Source: a bacterium (GTDB taxonomy: Bacteria > Cyanobacteriota > Vampirovibrionia > Gastranaerophilales > Gastranaerophilaceae). From it: a DNA stretch of 64,000 nucleotides. The position numbers were made by a program, and so were the translations under genes. The DNA lies in NCBI GenBank assembly GCA_017396695.1, contig JAFQLC010000016.1, positions 1 to 64,000 on the forward strand. The letters run 5' to 3'. Shown piece after piece: positions 53,720 to 62,241 of this stretch. The notes under the pieces were generated by a model. The model was not told where the DNA came from. It was given only the letters and a program-made list of their open reading frames with translations, and ran no database searches. How positions within the stretch are numbered: position 1 is the first letter of the stretch; every line of letters starts with the position of its first letter.

Positions 53720-55822
53720 GTGGTAAAAGTAAATTCAAAGTTTTATAGTGCAAAGCCAGAAGCTCCTGCAACAACAACTGTAAGGTCGTATATTTCATCC
53801 CCTAAATATAATCAAAGCTTTAACGGACGCTTTGATAAGATTATTAGCGGGGCGAAAGATGTTTTTGAAAAGGCCTTTGCAAAAGATGTGCACAAGCTTG
53901 ATTTCAGCCCTGCAAAAATCAAAAATGCAGACAAAATTTTTGATGGCAGGGTGTCCGAAGTTATTGATGCTGCTAAAAAACTTGGGAAAAATATAAAATT
54001 AGATTCCACTTTTAAAATAAATGGCGATGAAATTACTTTCACTGATTCGCCAGTTATTGTTAAATTATTCAAAAAAGTAGCCTATCCTATATATCCTGGT
54101 CTTGTTAAAGATTTACCAAATGCAATCATCGACTCTCTTCAAAAAACAAATGCCTTCAAAAATTCATCTTGGTTAAATTCAATTAAAGACACGAAATTTT
54201 TATTCAATAGACGAGAACAAGTGAGAGCGGAGAAAGTTATTTCTTCGCTTCATGGTATCGGGGATAAAATTTCAACTGCAACAAATTCTGGTAAAGCCCA
54301 AGATGTTTTAAGAGATTTTTATATCAAGCTTTCAGGCGGAAGCCATGGTAGTTATTCAACTCAATCTGAAAGAGCACTAAACGCACTCGCCACTTCTTTT
54401 GTTTCTGGCGCTTTTTCAGCTAGAGATTTTTACAATATTAGCCGTTTCCACGATGATGACCACCAAAAAGCTCAAAAATCTGAAAAAGATAGATTTAAGT
54501 ATGAAGCAATTAGAGGAATTACAAAAGCACTTGCTTCATTTGCAACAATGGGTGCTCTTTCAAGATTTACAAACTCAAGTAAAACTGCTGCCATTGCAAA
54601 CTTGATGATTACAACTTTGTTTATTGAAGTTGCGTCAAGATTATTCTCTGGCAAGGCATTGAGACCACTCACAAAAGAAGAAGCTCTTGCAAAATACAAC
54701 GAACTTCACAAAAATGAACCTGAAAAAATTGCTGTTCAGGAAGAAAAACAAAAAGAAGCAGAAGTTAGCTCGTCTAAAATAGGCGAAAGCGCAAACAAAG
54801 AAGGCGCAAACCCAGTAAAAGTTGTGTTTGGTGCAATTGCTGCATTGTTTGCAGTTGGACTTGGCAAAGGGTTACTTACAAAATATTCAAAACCTGCAGC
54901 AAAATTCTTTGGCAATATTTCTGATACATTTGCAAAGAATATGGACAAATTAAAAATCCGTGATGTTAAAATTGCAAAAGGTGATTTTGATAAAGTTCTA
55001 AAAGAATTGCGCCACGCAGATAAAGGAAAATTTGCTGATATTTTAGCGGATGTGACAAAAGACAATCTTGCGTCGGATGGTGCAACATATATCCTAAAAT
55101 CTTCCGACACTCCACTTGGTAAATTTGCAAATATTTTAAGTGGTCTTGGTGCAATTGTTGTCAAACCATTTAAAACAGGCGAAAATCTTGCTGCTAAAAT
55201 TGGTAAAAAGACTGCCTCATTTGCCACATATCAATCTCCTGAAGACCAAAAAGCAATTGTTGAAATTATCAATAAATTAGGCAAGAAAATCTCTAAACTT
55301 GAAAAAAGTGGTGCAGATGTTTCTGGCGAGCTCAAAAAATATATCAATGGAATGGTTGATAATGGTTTTGATATTAACACTTCAATGCTAGACAATAGAG
55401 AATTAATCAAAAAATTCGTGTTCTTTAATACTCTAATCCCAAGTTATTTCTCGGTTGTGGATTATAGAAATGAAGAGCTTATTCAATCAAAAGGTGAAGT
55501 TACTCCTCGTGTTAAAGAAGTTACAAACCAAAGAATTTTACACAGAATCATTAACTACTTCTCAAATAGAGTATTTATTGACGCTTATATGGGAATATTT
55601 GGTTCTGCATTCAACTCGAATCTCCTTGCAGCAACTGGAATTACCGCCCTTACTGAATTTACAAATGAATCTACAATTAGGCTCTTAACAGGTACTCCTA
55701 TTAAGAAAATGAACAAAAAAGAACTTGATGATTATTACTCAAAAGAAACTAAGGCTTCAGGCGCAATAAGAAAACTTATGGGTAAAAAATCAATCAAAGA
55801 AAAAGCTGAATGCAAAAAATAG
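53720..55822 (+). CDS. Large tagged hypothetical membrane protein
   Basis: 700 residues, no family recognised. The N-terminus has KYNQSFNGRFDKI (residues 29-41), a clear form of the recurring SF-x-G tag, after a Ser/Thr/Pro-rich start. The middle has a long soluble region with a Gly/Ser/His patch (LSGGSHGSYSTQSERA), hydrophobic segments near 275-300 and 360-380, and a Glu/Lys-rich linker between them. A last hydrophobic region near 640-670 precedes a basic tail. The start is GTG with no strong Shine-Dalgarno. Similar in style to the proteins at 11171 and 32178. Confidence 0.8.
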   Translation: MVKVNSKFYSAKPEAPATTTVRSYISSPKYNQSFNGRFDKIISGAKDVFEKAFAKDVHKLDFSPAKIKNADKIFDGRVSEVIDAAKKLGKNIKLDSTFKINGDEITFTDSPVIVKLFKKVAYPIYPGLVKDLPNAIIDSLQKTNAFKNSSWLNSIKDTKFLFNRREQVRAEKVISSLHGIGDKISTATNSGKAQDVLRDFYIKLSGGSHGSYSTQSERALNALATSFVSGAFSARDFYNISRFHDDDHQKAQKSEKDRFKYEAIRGITKALASFATMGALSRFTNSSKTAAIANLMITTLFIEVASRLFSGKALRPLTKEEALAKYNELHKNEPEKIAVQEEKQKEAEVSSSKIGESANKEGANPVKVVFGAIAALFAVGLGKGLLTKYSKPAAKFFGNISDTFAKNMDKLKIRDVKIAKGDFDKVLKELRHADKGKFADILADVTKDNLASDGATYILKSSDTPLGKFANILSGLGAIVVKPFKTGENLAAKIGKKTASFATYQSPEDQKAIVEIINKLGKKISKLEKSGADVSGELKKYINGMVDNGFDINTSMLDNRELIKKFVFFNTLIPSYFSVVDYRNEELIQSKGEVTPRVKEVTNQRILHRIINYFSNRVFIDAYMGIFGSAFNSNLLAATGITALTEFTNESTIRLLTGTPIKKMNKKELDDYYSKETKASGAIRKLMGKKSIKEKAECKK

Positions 55823-56782
55823 TTAATATTGCTTGATTTTCACATTGTGTTTTATGCGTTTTATGAATTTTAGATACCACATTCCAAGCCTTAGACTTAA
55901 AGTGCAAACAGGGCACGGAGAAAGCACATAATCTACGTCTAAATCAATAAATTTTTGTGCGTTTTTAAGGCATAATTCAAGTGCAACTAGTGGGTGTTTC
56001 ATAAAGAAGGTGCCCCCAAGCCCGCAACATCTAAAATGCTTGTCGTTATATGCGCTTATATAATTCCCTCTTTTTTTAAGGATTTCTTCAAGTGCTAAAA
56101 ATTCCTTTTGTGCCATATGACAAGGTTTATGAATTGAGAATTTTTTGCTTTCTGAAAAATGGAGAGGCTCTAAAAGCACAAGTTTTTCAAGAGTTTCTGG
56201 GTTTTTGAATGGATAAGTAGAAACAGTTTGCATGCAGCTTGCGCAATCAAAATATACTTTTTTGATTTTTGGGTTTTCGATAATTTTTATATTTTTTTCT
56301 ATCATCGCATTTGCTGCTTCAATATTCCCTGAAGCTTTGTATGGCAAACCGCAACAAACATTATCTCCAGAATTTGAGTAACTTGGAACGCAACCTTTGA
56401 AATATATTTCACCTTTTTTAAGGGAGAGCTTTCTGCTTGGCGGGAAAATGAATTTAATTGGCAAAAGTTTTAATTTAAACGCAAATCTGCTGTTTAATAT
56501 TTTTTCTGCGAGAGTTAAATTTTTATGTTTGATGCTCGCAAAAAGTTCAAGAGTGTTAATTTCAGATGGGCAGTTTTGCGTGCACTTTGAGCAATTGAGG
56601 CAGAAATTTATATTTTCTCTAATTTTTTTATTTAAAATTAAATCACCTTTTAAAACGCCCAAAAGTTGAAGAAATTTTCCTCTTGCGATTGTTTTTTCGT
56701 TTGGCTTTACCTCATATAAAGGGCATACTGAAGCGCAAAGTCCACATCTTGTACATTTTTTTATTTGCTTATCTTCCTGCAT
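55823..56782 (-). CDS. GlcF/LutA-like Fe-S oxidoreductase subunit
   Basis: 319 residues. Two 4Fe-4S ferredoxin motifs (CTRCGLCASVCP and CLNCSKCTQNCP) are followed by two cysteine-rich CCG domains (NVCCGLPYKASG with DCASC; HKPCHMAQ with RCCGLGG and SPCPVC). This order fits GlcF, LutA and heterodisulfide-reductase-like subunits, which pass electrons between a flavoprotein and a quinone or thiol acceptor. No GlcD-type flavoprotein is nearby. I use ATG 56782; a TTG at 56800 is in frame without support. It is divergent from two dehydrogenase genes. Confidence 0.87.
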   Translation of the reverse strand: MQEDKQIKKCTRCGLCASVCPLYEVKPNEKTIARGKFLQLLGVLKGDLILNKKIRENINFCLNCSKCTQNCPSEINTLELFASIKHKNLTLAEKILNSRFAFKLKLLPIKFIFPPSRKLSLKKGEIYFKGCVPSYSNSGDNVCCGLPYKASGNIEAANAMIEKNIKIIENPKIKKVYFDCASCMQTVSTYPFKNPETLEKLVLLEPLHFSESKKFSIHKPCHMAQKEFLALEEILKKRGNYISAYNDKHFRCCGLGGTFFMKHPLVALELCLKNAQKFIDLDVDYVLSPCPVCTLSLRLGMWYLKFIKRIKHNVKIKQY

Positions 56783-56790
56783 TCTTGTAG

Positions 56791-56796
56791 TATAAT
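56791..56796 (+). promoter_or_regulatory. -10 box 6 bases before the ATG at 56803
   Basis: TATAAT (56791-56796) lies 6 bases before the start codon, with no Shine-Dalgarno. It sits in the 20 bases between two divergent start codons. A -35 is weak (TTGCTT at 56765-56770, 20-base gap). Confidence 0.4.
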
Positions 56797-56802
56797 CCAA
56801 TT

Positions 56803-57753
56803 ATGAAAAGTTTGAAACTAATAAATGGAAATTTAGAAATTATAAATGCACAAAAACCTGTTTTAGAAGGCTTTGGGGCGATAATTAAAGTTATTGGTTG
56901 CGGGCTTTGTGGTTCTGATATTGTAAAAATCAGAGAAAAAGATGATAGCGCAATTTTGGGGCACGAAGTTGTTGGTGAAATTGTTGAAATTAACACTAAA
57001 ACTGATTTTAAAAAAGGTGATATTGTTGTAATTTCTCATCATTATCCTTGTGGTACTTGCGAATATTGCACAAGGAAAAGCTATTCTATGTGCAGATTTT
57101 TTAAATCTACAAACCTTTTCCCATGTGGATTTTCTGAGTATTTATACGCAAGCGAAGGTCATCTTGAACACACAACATTTAGGGTTCCTTCTGGTTTTAA
57201 ATATGACCATATAGCGTTCCTTGAACCTCTTGCGTGTTGTATTCGAGCAGTTGAAAGAGCTGATTTAATTAAAGGCGCAAATACTTTAACCTTGGGGCTT
57301 GGCTCAATTGGGCTTTTAATGGCACAAGCTTCAAAAAACTTTGGCTACAATTCTTATGGTTTTGATATAGATAGTTCAAGACAAGAGCAGGCGCTAAATT
57401 ATGATATTAAATTTGATGAAAATATTAAATACGATGCAATTTTTATGACATCTGGTTCGCACCATGCGATACCAACTGCACTTAAATATGTTCGAGATGG
57501 CGGGAAAATTATTGTGTTTTCATCTGTTAAAGGTGATTTTGGTTACACGAATAACGACATTTATTATCGTGAATTATCAGTGATTGCTAGCTATTCGCCT
57601 TCTGTTGACAATTTAAAAACTTCTTATAAAATGATAACGCAGGGCAAAATCAATCTTGATAATATCTCAACAACATATAACTTTGAAGATATTAAAAAAG
57701 CACTTGAGGACACAACTAGTGGCAAAATTTATAAGGCATATATTGAATTATGA
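56803..57753 (+). CDS. Zinc-dependent medium-chain dehydrogenase (first of pair)
   Basis: 316 residues of the MDR family. It has the catalytic zinc site GCGLCGSDI and GHEVVGE, the four-Cys structural zinc loop (CGTCEYCTRKSYSMC), EPLACCIRAVE and the NAD-binding TLGLGSIGLLMAQ. It is about 30 residues shorter than typical members. The substrate is probably a polyol or sugar alcohol but cannot be read from sequence. The start lies 6 bases after a TATAAT. ATGA overlap couples it to the next dehydrogenase. Confidence 0.88.
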   Translation: MKSLKLINGNLEIINAQKPVLEGFGAIIKVIGCGLCGSDIVKIREKDDSAILGHEVVGEIVEINTKTDFKKGDIVVISHHYPCGTCEYCTRKSYSMCRFFKSTNLFPCGFSEYLYASEGHLEHTTFRVPSGFKYDHIAFLEPLACCIRAVERADLIKGANTLTLGLGSIGLLMAQASKNFGYNSYGFDIDSSRQEQALNYDIKFDENIKYDAIFMTSGSHHAIPTALKYVRDGGKIIVFSSVKGDFGYTNNDIYYRELSVIASYSPSVDNLKTSYKMITQGKINLDNISTTYNFEDIKKALEDTTSGKIYKAYIEL

Positions 57754-58790
57754 ATAAAATGAAAGCAATAAGATATTATAAACCTCAAGATATTAGGTGG
57801 GAAGAAATTTCCATCCCAACACTTGCTGAAGGTGAAGTGTTAGTGAAAGTTGAGGCAGCGCTTACTTGCGGGACGGATGTTAAAACCCTCCGTCGTGGTC
57901 ATCCTGTTTTAATTAAAAAAACCCCTTCGGGTTTTGGGCACGAATTTGCGGGCGTTGTTGTTGAAAAAGATGAATCTGTCCAGAATTTTGAGATAGGCGA
58001 TAGGGTTGTTGCAGCTAATTCTGCGCCATGTGGCGAGTGTTTTTATTGCAGGCACGGTGAAGAAAATCTTTGCGAAAATCTTGATTTATTAAATGGTGCT
58101 TATGCGCAATATATCGTTGTTCCTGCTCGAATTGTTGAAAAAAATATGATTAAAATTCCTTCCAGCCTGTCTTTTGAAAAAGCAGCATTTTCAGAACCAT
58201 TGGCAAATGTTGTTCATGGGTATCATAAAACTGGAATTAAAAAAGGGCAAACAGTTGGTGTTATTGGAATTGGGCCAATTGGGCTTATGTTTTGCGCGCT
58301 TGCAAAATTAAACGGCGCAAGGGTAATTGCCATGGGGAGAAACCCGCTGAAACTTAAAATGGCACGAGAATTTGCACATGTTGATGAAGTAATTGACCTT
58401 AAAAAATATCCAGACCCAAAAGAGATGATACTTTCTATGACAGAAGAGAGAATGGGGCTTGATGTAATAATTGAATGCGTTGGGCTTCCTGAAATTTGGG
58501 AGCAGGTTTTCTCGCTTGTGCGCAGAGGTGGCACCGTGCATCTTTTTGGCGGCTGTTCAAAAGGTTCAAGCGTGAACCTTGATACTGGAAGAATACATTA
58601 CGACCAAGTAAACATTGTAAGCGTTTTCCATCATACGCCAAAATATTTTAGAGAAGCGCTTGACTTAATTGCAGATGGCAAAATCGAAGTTGAAAAATTA
58701 ATAACTAAAAAAATGCAGATGAAATATGCAAAGAAAGCACTCGAAGAGCATTCTTCAGGCGAAGCTATTAAAGTGCTTCTTGAAAATTAG
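57750..58790 (+). CDS. Zinc-dependent medium-chain dehydrogenase (second of pair)
   Basis: 346 residues of the MDR family, threonine/sorbitol dehydrogenase-like. It has the catalytic zinc site ALTCGTDVKT and GHEFAGVV, the structural zinc loop (CGECFYCRHGEENLC), EPLANVVHG and GVIGIGPIGLMFC. It is not a close copy of its neighbour, so the pair may take two steps of one pathway or act on related substrates. The start ATG overlaps the previous stop. An adjacent, divergent Fe-S subunit may accept the electrons. Confidence 0.9.
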   Translation: MNKMKAIRYYKPQDIRWEEISIPTLAEGEVLVKVEAALTCGTDVKTLRRGHPVLIKKTPSGFGHEFAGVVVEKDESVQNFEIGDRVVAANSAPCGECFYCRHGEENLCENLDLLNGAYAQYIVVPARIVEKNMIKIPSSLSFEKAAFSEPLANVVHGYHKTGIKKGQTVGVIGIGPIGLMFCALAKLNGARVIAMGRNPLKLKMAREFAHVDEVIDLKKYPDPKEMILSMTEERMGLDVIIECVGLPEIWEQVFSLVRRGGTVHLFGGCSKGSSVNLDTGRIHYDQVNIVSVFHHTPKYFREALDLIADGKIEVEKLITKKMQMKYAKKALEEHSSGEAIKVLLEN

Positions 58791-58798
58791 TTAACAAT

Positions 58799-58827
58799 TT
58801 GAATAAATATAATGTGTGGTGTATAAT
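58799..58827 (+). promoter_or_regulatory. Promoter with leaderless geometry for the CNNM gene
   Basis: TTGAAT (58799-58804) and GTGTATAAT (core 58822-58827) are 17 bases apart. The -10 ends 9 bases before the ATG at 58837, with no Shine-Dalgarno between. Confidence 0.6.
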
Positions 58828-58836
58828 TTTAGTAAT

Positions 58837-60171
58837 ATGTTTACAAAATTTTTGATATTTACGGCGTTATTATTCGCAAATGCATTTTTTGTAGCAAGTG
58901 AGTTTGCAATTGTATCAATTAGAAAGACAAGACTTTCTCAACTAGCTCATGAAGGGAATAAAGAAGCAAAAGTTGCCCTTGATTCAATTGAACACCTTGA
59001 TAAATCAATTGCAGCAACTCAATTAGGTATCACAATTTCATCAATCGGTCTTGGTTGGGTTGGTGAAAGCACTCTTGCAACTTTAATTGAACCATTGTTT
59101 TCTTTCTTGCCTGAAGTTTCAAAACAATTCACGGCTCATTCAATTTCAGTAACAATTGCTTTTGCGCTCATAACATTATTCCATGTGGTTCTTGGCGAAT
59201 TGATGCCAAAATCTGTGGCGCTTCAATATACGGAAAAAACAGTTTTAATTATTGCTCGTCCACTCGCTTGGATGACAAAACTCTTTACCCCATTCATTTG
59301 GCTTTTAAATGGTTGCGGTAATTTAATGCTTTCGTTGTTTAAAATTCCACCTGCACATGCTGAGCATATGGTATGTTCTGTTGAAGAAATAGATATGATA
59401 ATTGATGCTTCGCATAAAGAAGGCGTTTTGAATGACACGGAAAAAGAAGTTTTGCAAAATGTGTTTAAATTTTCTGACATTCAAGCAAAACAAGTTATGG
59501 TCCCAAGACCTGATGTTGTTGCAATTCCTGTTGATATTGAATTTGATGAATTAAATAAAATTATTCTTGAAAGTCAATATACAAGATACCCTGTTTATGA
59601 AGAAGATTTGGATCATGTTTTAGGCATTTTGCATGTTAAAGATGTTTATCCACTTGTTTTAAATGGAGCGCAAATAAAGCTTAGAGAAATTATAAGAAAG
59701 TCTATGCTTGTTCCAGAAACAGTCACAATGGATAATTTGCTTATTGAATTTAAAGAAAAGAAATCTCAAATGGCGATTATTTTTGATGAATTTGGTGGCA
59801 CAAGCGGAATCATCACATTAGAAGATGTCTTTGAAGAAGTGTTTGGCGAAGTTCAAGACGAATTTGATGAAGAAGAGTCTGAAATTAAACAAATCAAAGA
59901 AAATGAGTATGTTGCAAATGCAATGTTTAGGCTAGATGAATTTAACGAATTTTTTGAAACAGAAGAATTTGCAGATATATTAGAAGATGACGACGTTGAA
60001 ACCCTTGGCGGTGTTGTAATGAAGCATTTAGGAAGGGTTGCAGAAGTTGGCGACGAAGTGACTGTTGGTGATTTTACCTTCAAAGTTTTAGAAGTTGACG
60101 GTGCTCGTGTTATCAAAGTTCAAATTATCAAAAAAGTAACTGATAAAGTCGATTCTCATCAGGAAATTTAG
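58837..60171 (+). CDS. CNNM/CBS-domain (CorC/HlyC-like) membrane protein
   Basis: 444 residues. The N-terminal CNNM transmembrane domain (about 1-190) has FFVASEFAIVSIRKTRLSQL, TQLGITISSIGLGWVGE and VVLGELMPKSVAL. Then come two CBS domains (about 205-330; VMVPRPDVVAIP, YPVYEEDLDHVLGILHVKD) and a C-terminal CorC/HlyC domain (about 355-435). Relatives handle Mg2+ or other divalent cations. ATG 58837 is used because the promoter -10 overlaps the in-frame codons before it. Confidence 0.93.
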   Translation: MFTKFLIFTALLFANAFFVASEFAIVSIRKTRLSQLAHEGNKEAKVALDSIEHLDKSIAATQLGITISSIGLGWVGESTLATLIEPLFSFLPEVSKQFTAHSISVTIAFALITLFHVVLGELMPKSVALQYTEKTVLIIARPLAWMTKLFTPFIWLLNGCGNLMLSLFKIPPAHAEHMVCSVEEIDMIIDASHKEGVLNDTEKEVLQNVFKFSDIQAKQVMVPRPDVVAIPVDIEFDELNKIILESQYTRYPVYEEDLDHVLGILHVKDVYPLVLNGAQIKLREIIRKSMLVPETVTMDNLLIEFKEKKSQMAIIFDEFGGTSGIITLEDVFEEVFGEVQDEFDEEESEIKQIKENEYVANAMFRLDEFNEFFETEEFADILEDDDVETLGGVVMKHLGRVAEVGDEVTVGDFTFKVLEVDGARVIKVQIIKKVTDKVDSHQEI

Positions 60172-60252
60172 CACATTTTATACATCAAAAGTACGATGTC
60201 TTGATTTTTTATGTGTGATACTTTACATAGAGTAGAGAATAGAGGTTGTGCT

Positions 60253-60714
60253 ATGGAAAGAATTTCCCCGTTGAGAGCAAGTTTAGACGCTTTTAACAAG
60301 TTTAAAAATCTAAGAAAAGAAACAAAAATTGGCACTTGTGCTGATAAAGTTAATACAAATCCTTTTGGCATTACATTTAAAGGCACTATTTTGCAAATGG
60401 ATGTTTTTGAATCAGCTAAGAAAATTGCGCCAAAAACTAATATTTTTCAAGATAAAATCAAAGATATTTCAAAATTAACTGCAAGTGCTTGGACTGCAAC
60501 TTTGAACAAAGTTGATAATTTTAAAACAACTGTAAGAGAGTTTGCGTTAAATATTAAAGATGGTGCAACAACTTTCTTTACAAAAGTTTCAGACACTTTG
60601 AATCAAGATATTAATTTTGATTATTTAACATATAATGTTTCAAGACTTCGCAAGAAACCAATTGGTGAACTTGAAAACATGTTCAGAACAGAGTTGAAAG
60701 TGATGGGAGCATAA
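60253..60714 (+). CDS. Tagged hypothetical protein
   Basis: 153 residues from ATG 60253, which has AGAGG seven bases upstream; a start at 60211 lacks this. NPFGITFKGTILQ (about residues 36-48) is the fullest example of the recurring tag. The rest is helical and charged, with repeated ISKLTASAW and FKTTVREF-like amphipathic segments. No family recognised. It lies 3 bases before the next gene, so the two are co-transcribed. Confidence 0.75.
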   Translation: MERISPLRASLDAFNKFKNLRKETKIGTCADKVNTNPFGITFKGTILQMDVFESAKKIAPKTNIFQDKIKDISKLTASAWTATLNKVDNFKTTVREFALNIKDGATTFFTKVSDTLNQDINFDYLTYNVSRLRKKPIGELENMFRTELKVMGA

Positions 60715-60717
60715 ACT

Positions 60718-61077
60718 ATGAGAAGAATTACAAATGTTATTGAAGCCATCTCAAAACACGAAGATGAACGTGAAGCTCTTAGAATTTTAGAAGAATTAGG
60801 AACAAATTCTCCTTCAGATGATGTTAGAGAAATTGTAAGCAGATTTCTTGTTAGAAAAAATACAACAGATTTTCTCAAACTTGCAATTGTAAATAAAGGA
60901 AAAGGCATCAACGATATGAGCGCTCGTGTTGCAATGTCAACCATTAACGAGCTATTAACTTTGACTGATAAAACTGAAGCTATGAGAATTTTAGACGAAA
61001 CAATTGCTGAACATTCTGAAAAAGAAGTTCAAGATACTGCAAGAAGCGTTAAAGCTCTTATGTGTTTTGGTGCTTAG
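60718..61077 (+). CDS. Small helical hypothetical protein
   Basis: 119 residues of predicted helices in a HEAT/ARM-like pattern (REALRILEELGTN, DDVREIVSRFLVRKN, DKTEAMRILDETIAE). No family recognised and no signal or membrane span. It forms a two-gene unit with the tagged protein upstream and ends at a terminator. Confidence 0.7.
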   Translation: MRRITNVIEAISKHEDEREALRILEELGTNSPSDDVREIVSRFLVRKNTTDFLKLAIVNKGKGINDMSARVAMSTINELLTLTDKTEAMRILDETIAEHSEKEVQDTARSVKALMCFGA

Positions 61078-61095
61078 TTGAGTTTATATATTTTT

Positions 61096-61127
61096 AAAAA
61101 GGCCTCATTGCTGAGGTCTTTTTTTAT
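61096..61127. terminator. Bidirectional rho-independent terminator
   Basis: AAAAAGGCCTCA (61096-61107) pairs with TGAGGTCTTTTT (61112-61123) with one G-T pair and a 4-base loop, followed by T. It also ends the minus-strand diguanylate cyclase gene, whose stop is at 61124. Confidence 0.85.
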
Positions 61128-62239
61128 GCGTTATATATTACAACTTTGTTTCTGCCTGTTTCTTTAGCGGTGTAGAGTGCCTTATCTGCATTTTTATATA
61201 AAACAGACGGGTCTTCTTCAGCTCTATCAAATTCATTCACGCCAAGTGAAATTGTGACTGAAATTTCATCCATGCCTTCGATGTTGAAGTCTGAAATATC
61301 AATTTTTTTCTTTTCAACCGCTGCACGCAACCTTTGCGCCACTTTTGCCGCCTCTTCCTTTCCTGTATAAGGAAGAATTATGCTAAATTCTTCACCACCA
61401 TATCTTGATGCGATATCGTATTCACGAATTTCTTTTTGTATAATTTTTGATACATTTTTAAGAACTAAATCGCCCACTGCGTGTCCGTATGTGTCATTTA
61501 CACTTTTAAAGTGGTCAATATCCATCATAATTGCGCAAAGTGAAGAATTTTGCCTTTTCGCAGTTGCAATCTCTTGTTTCAAGCGAATTTCAAATTGCCT
61601 GCGGTTGTTAATTCCTGTTAGAGCATCAAGAGTTGCGTCTTTTAGGATTTTTCCGTTTTTCATAGCGGTTGAAATTGTAAGGCTCACTTGTTTTGAAATT
61701 TCAAGAAGCATAAGCTCTTCTTGTTTGTTTAATTTTTCAAAATGGTTATGTGCAACAATAGCACCTAGCACCTTTTCATCACACATAAGCGGAAAAACGC
61801 CAGTTTTATCATCAATTACAGGTTTCCCTTTGGAGGTTATTTTGAGTAAATTATTTTGAATTTCACCTGAGATGCATCTTGTTGGCCAAGCAAGCTTATA
61901 TTCTTTCTTGTGTGCGTTTTTTAAGAAAATATAAACTAGGTGGTCTTCAATTAAACTGTCAATCATTTCGCCAATAATTGGAAGAATATATTTTAGCTCA
62001 TATTGAGTTTCAACAATTTTAGCTATGTTTTTCATTGTTTGGTAATATTTTATGCTTTTGAGCAAAGATTTTCTTTCTTTTAGGTTGCTTATTGCCATAT
62101 TAACAATTTTTTGTGCAACCTCTAATGTGCTTTTATCTTTGCAAGTTTTTTCTAAGTTCAAAAACTTATCAAACAGCACATTTTCGTCTTTTGATTGTTT
62201 TATTAATTCAAATAAATTTCCTAAAAATTCGGTATTCAT
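61124..62239 (-). CDS. GAF-type sensor diguanylate cyclase
   Basis: 371 residues. An N-terminal helical region and a GAF-like domain (about 65-195, with CDEKVLGAIVAHNHF) precede a full GGDEF domain (about 205-370): DALTGINNRRQFE, MDIDHFKSVNDTYGHAVGD and RYGGEEFSIIL. It has an intact GGEEF and an I-site REYD five residues before it, so it should be active and product-inhibited. No membrane span. It follows the TPR gene by 2 bases. Confidence 0.94.
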   Translation of the reverse strand: MNTEFLGNLFELIKQSKDENVLFDKFLNLEKTCKDKSTLEVAQKIVNMAISNLKERKSLLKSIKYYQTMKNIAKIVETQYELKYILPIIGEMIDSLIEDHLVYIFLKNAHKKEYKLAWPTRCISGEIQNNLLKITSKGKPVIDDKTGVFPLMCDEKVLGAIVAHNHFEKLNKQEELMLLEISKQVSLTISTAMKNGKILKDATLDALTGINNRRQFEIRLKQEIATAKRQNSSLCAIMMDIDHFKSVNDTYGHAVGDLVLKNVSKIIQKEIREYDIASRYGGEEFSIILPYTGKEEAAKVAQRLRAAVEKKKIDISDFNIEGMDEISVTISLGVNEFDRAEEDPSVLYKNADKALYTAKETGRNKVVIYNA

Positions 62240-62241
62240 TT

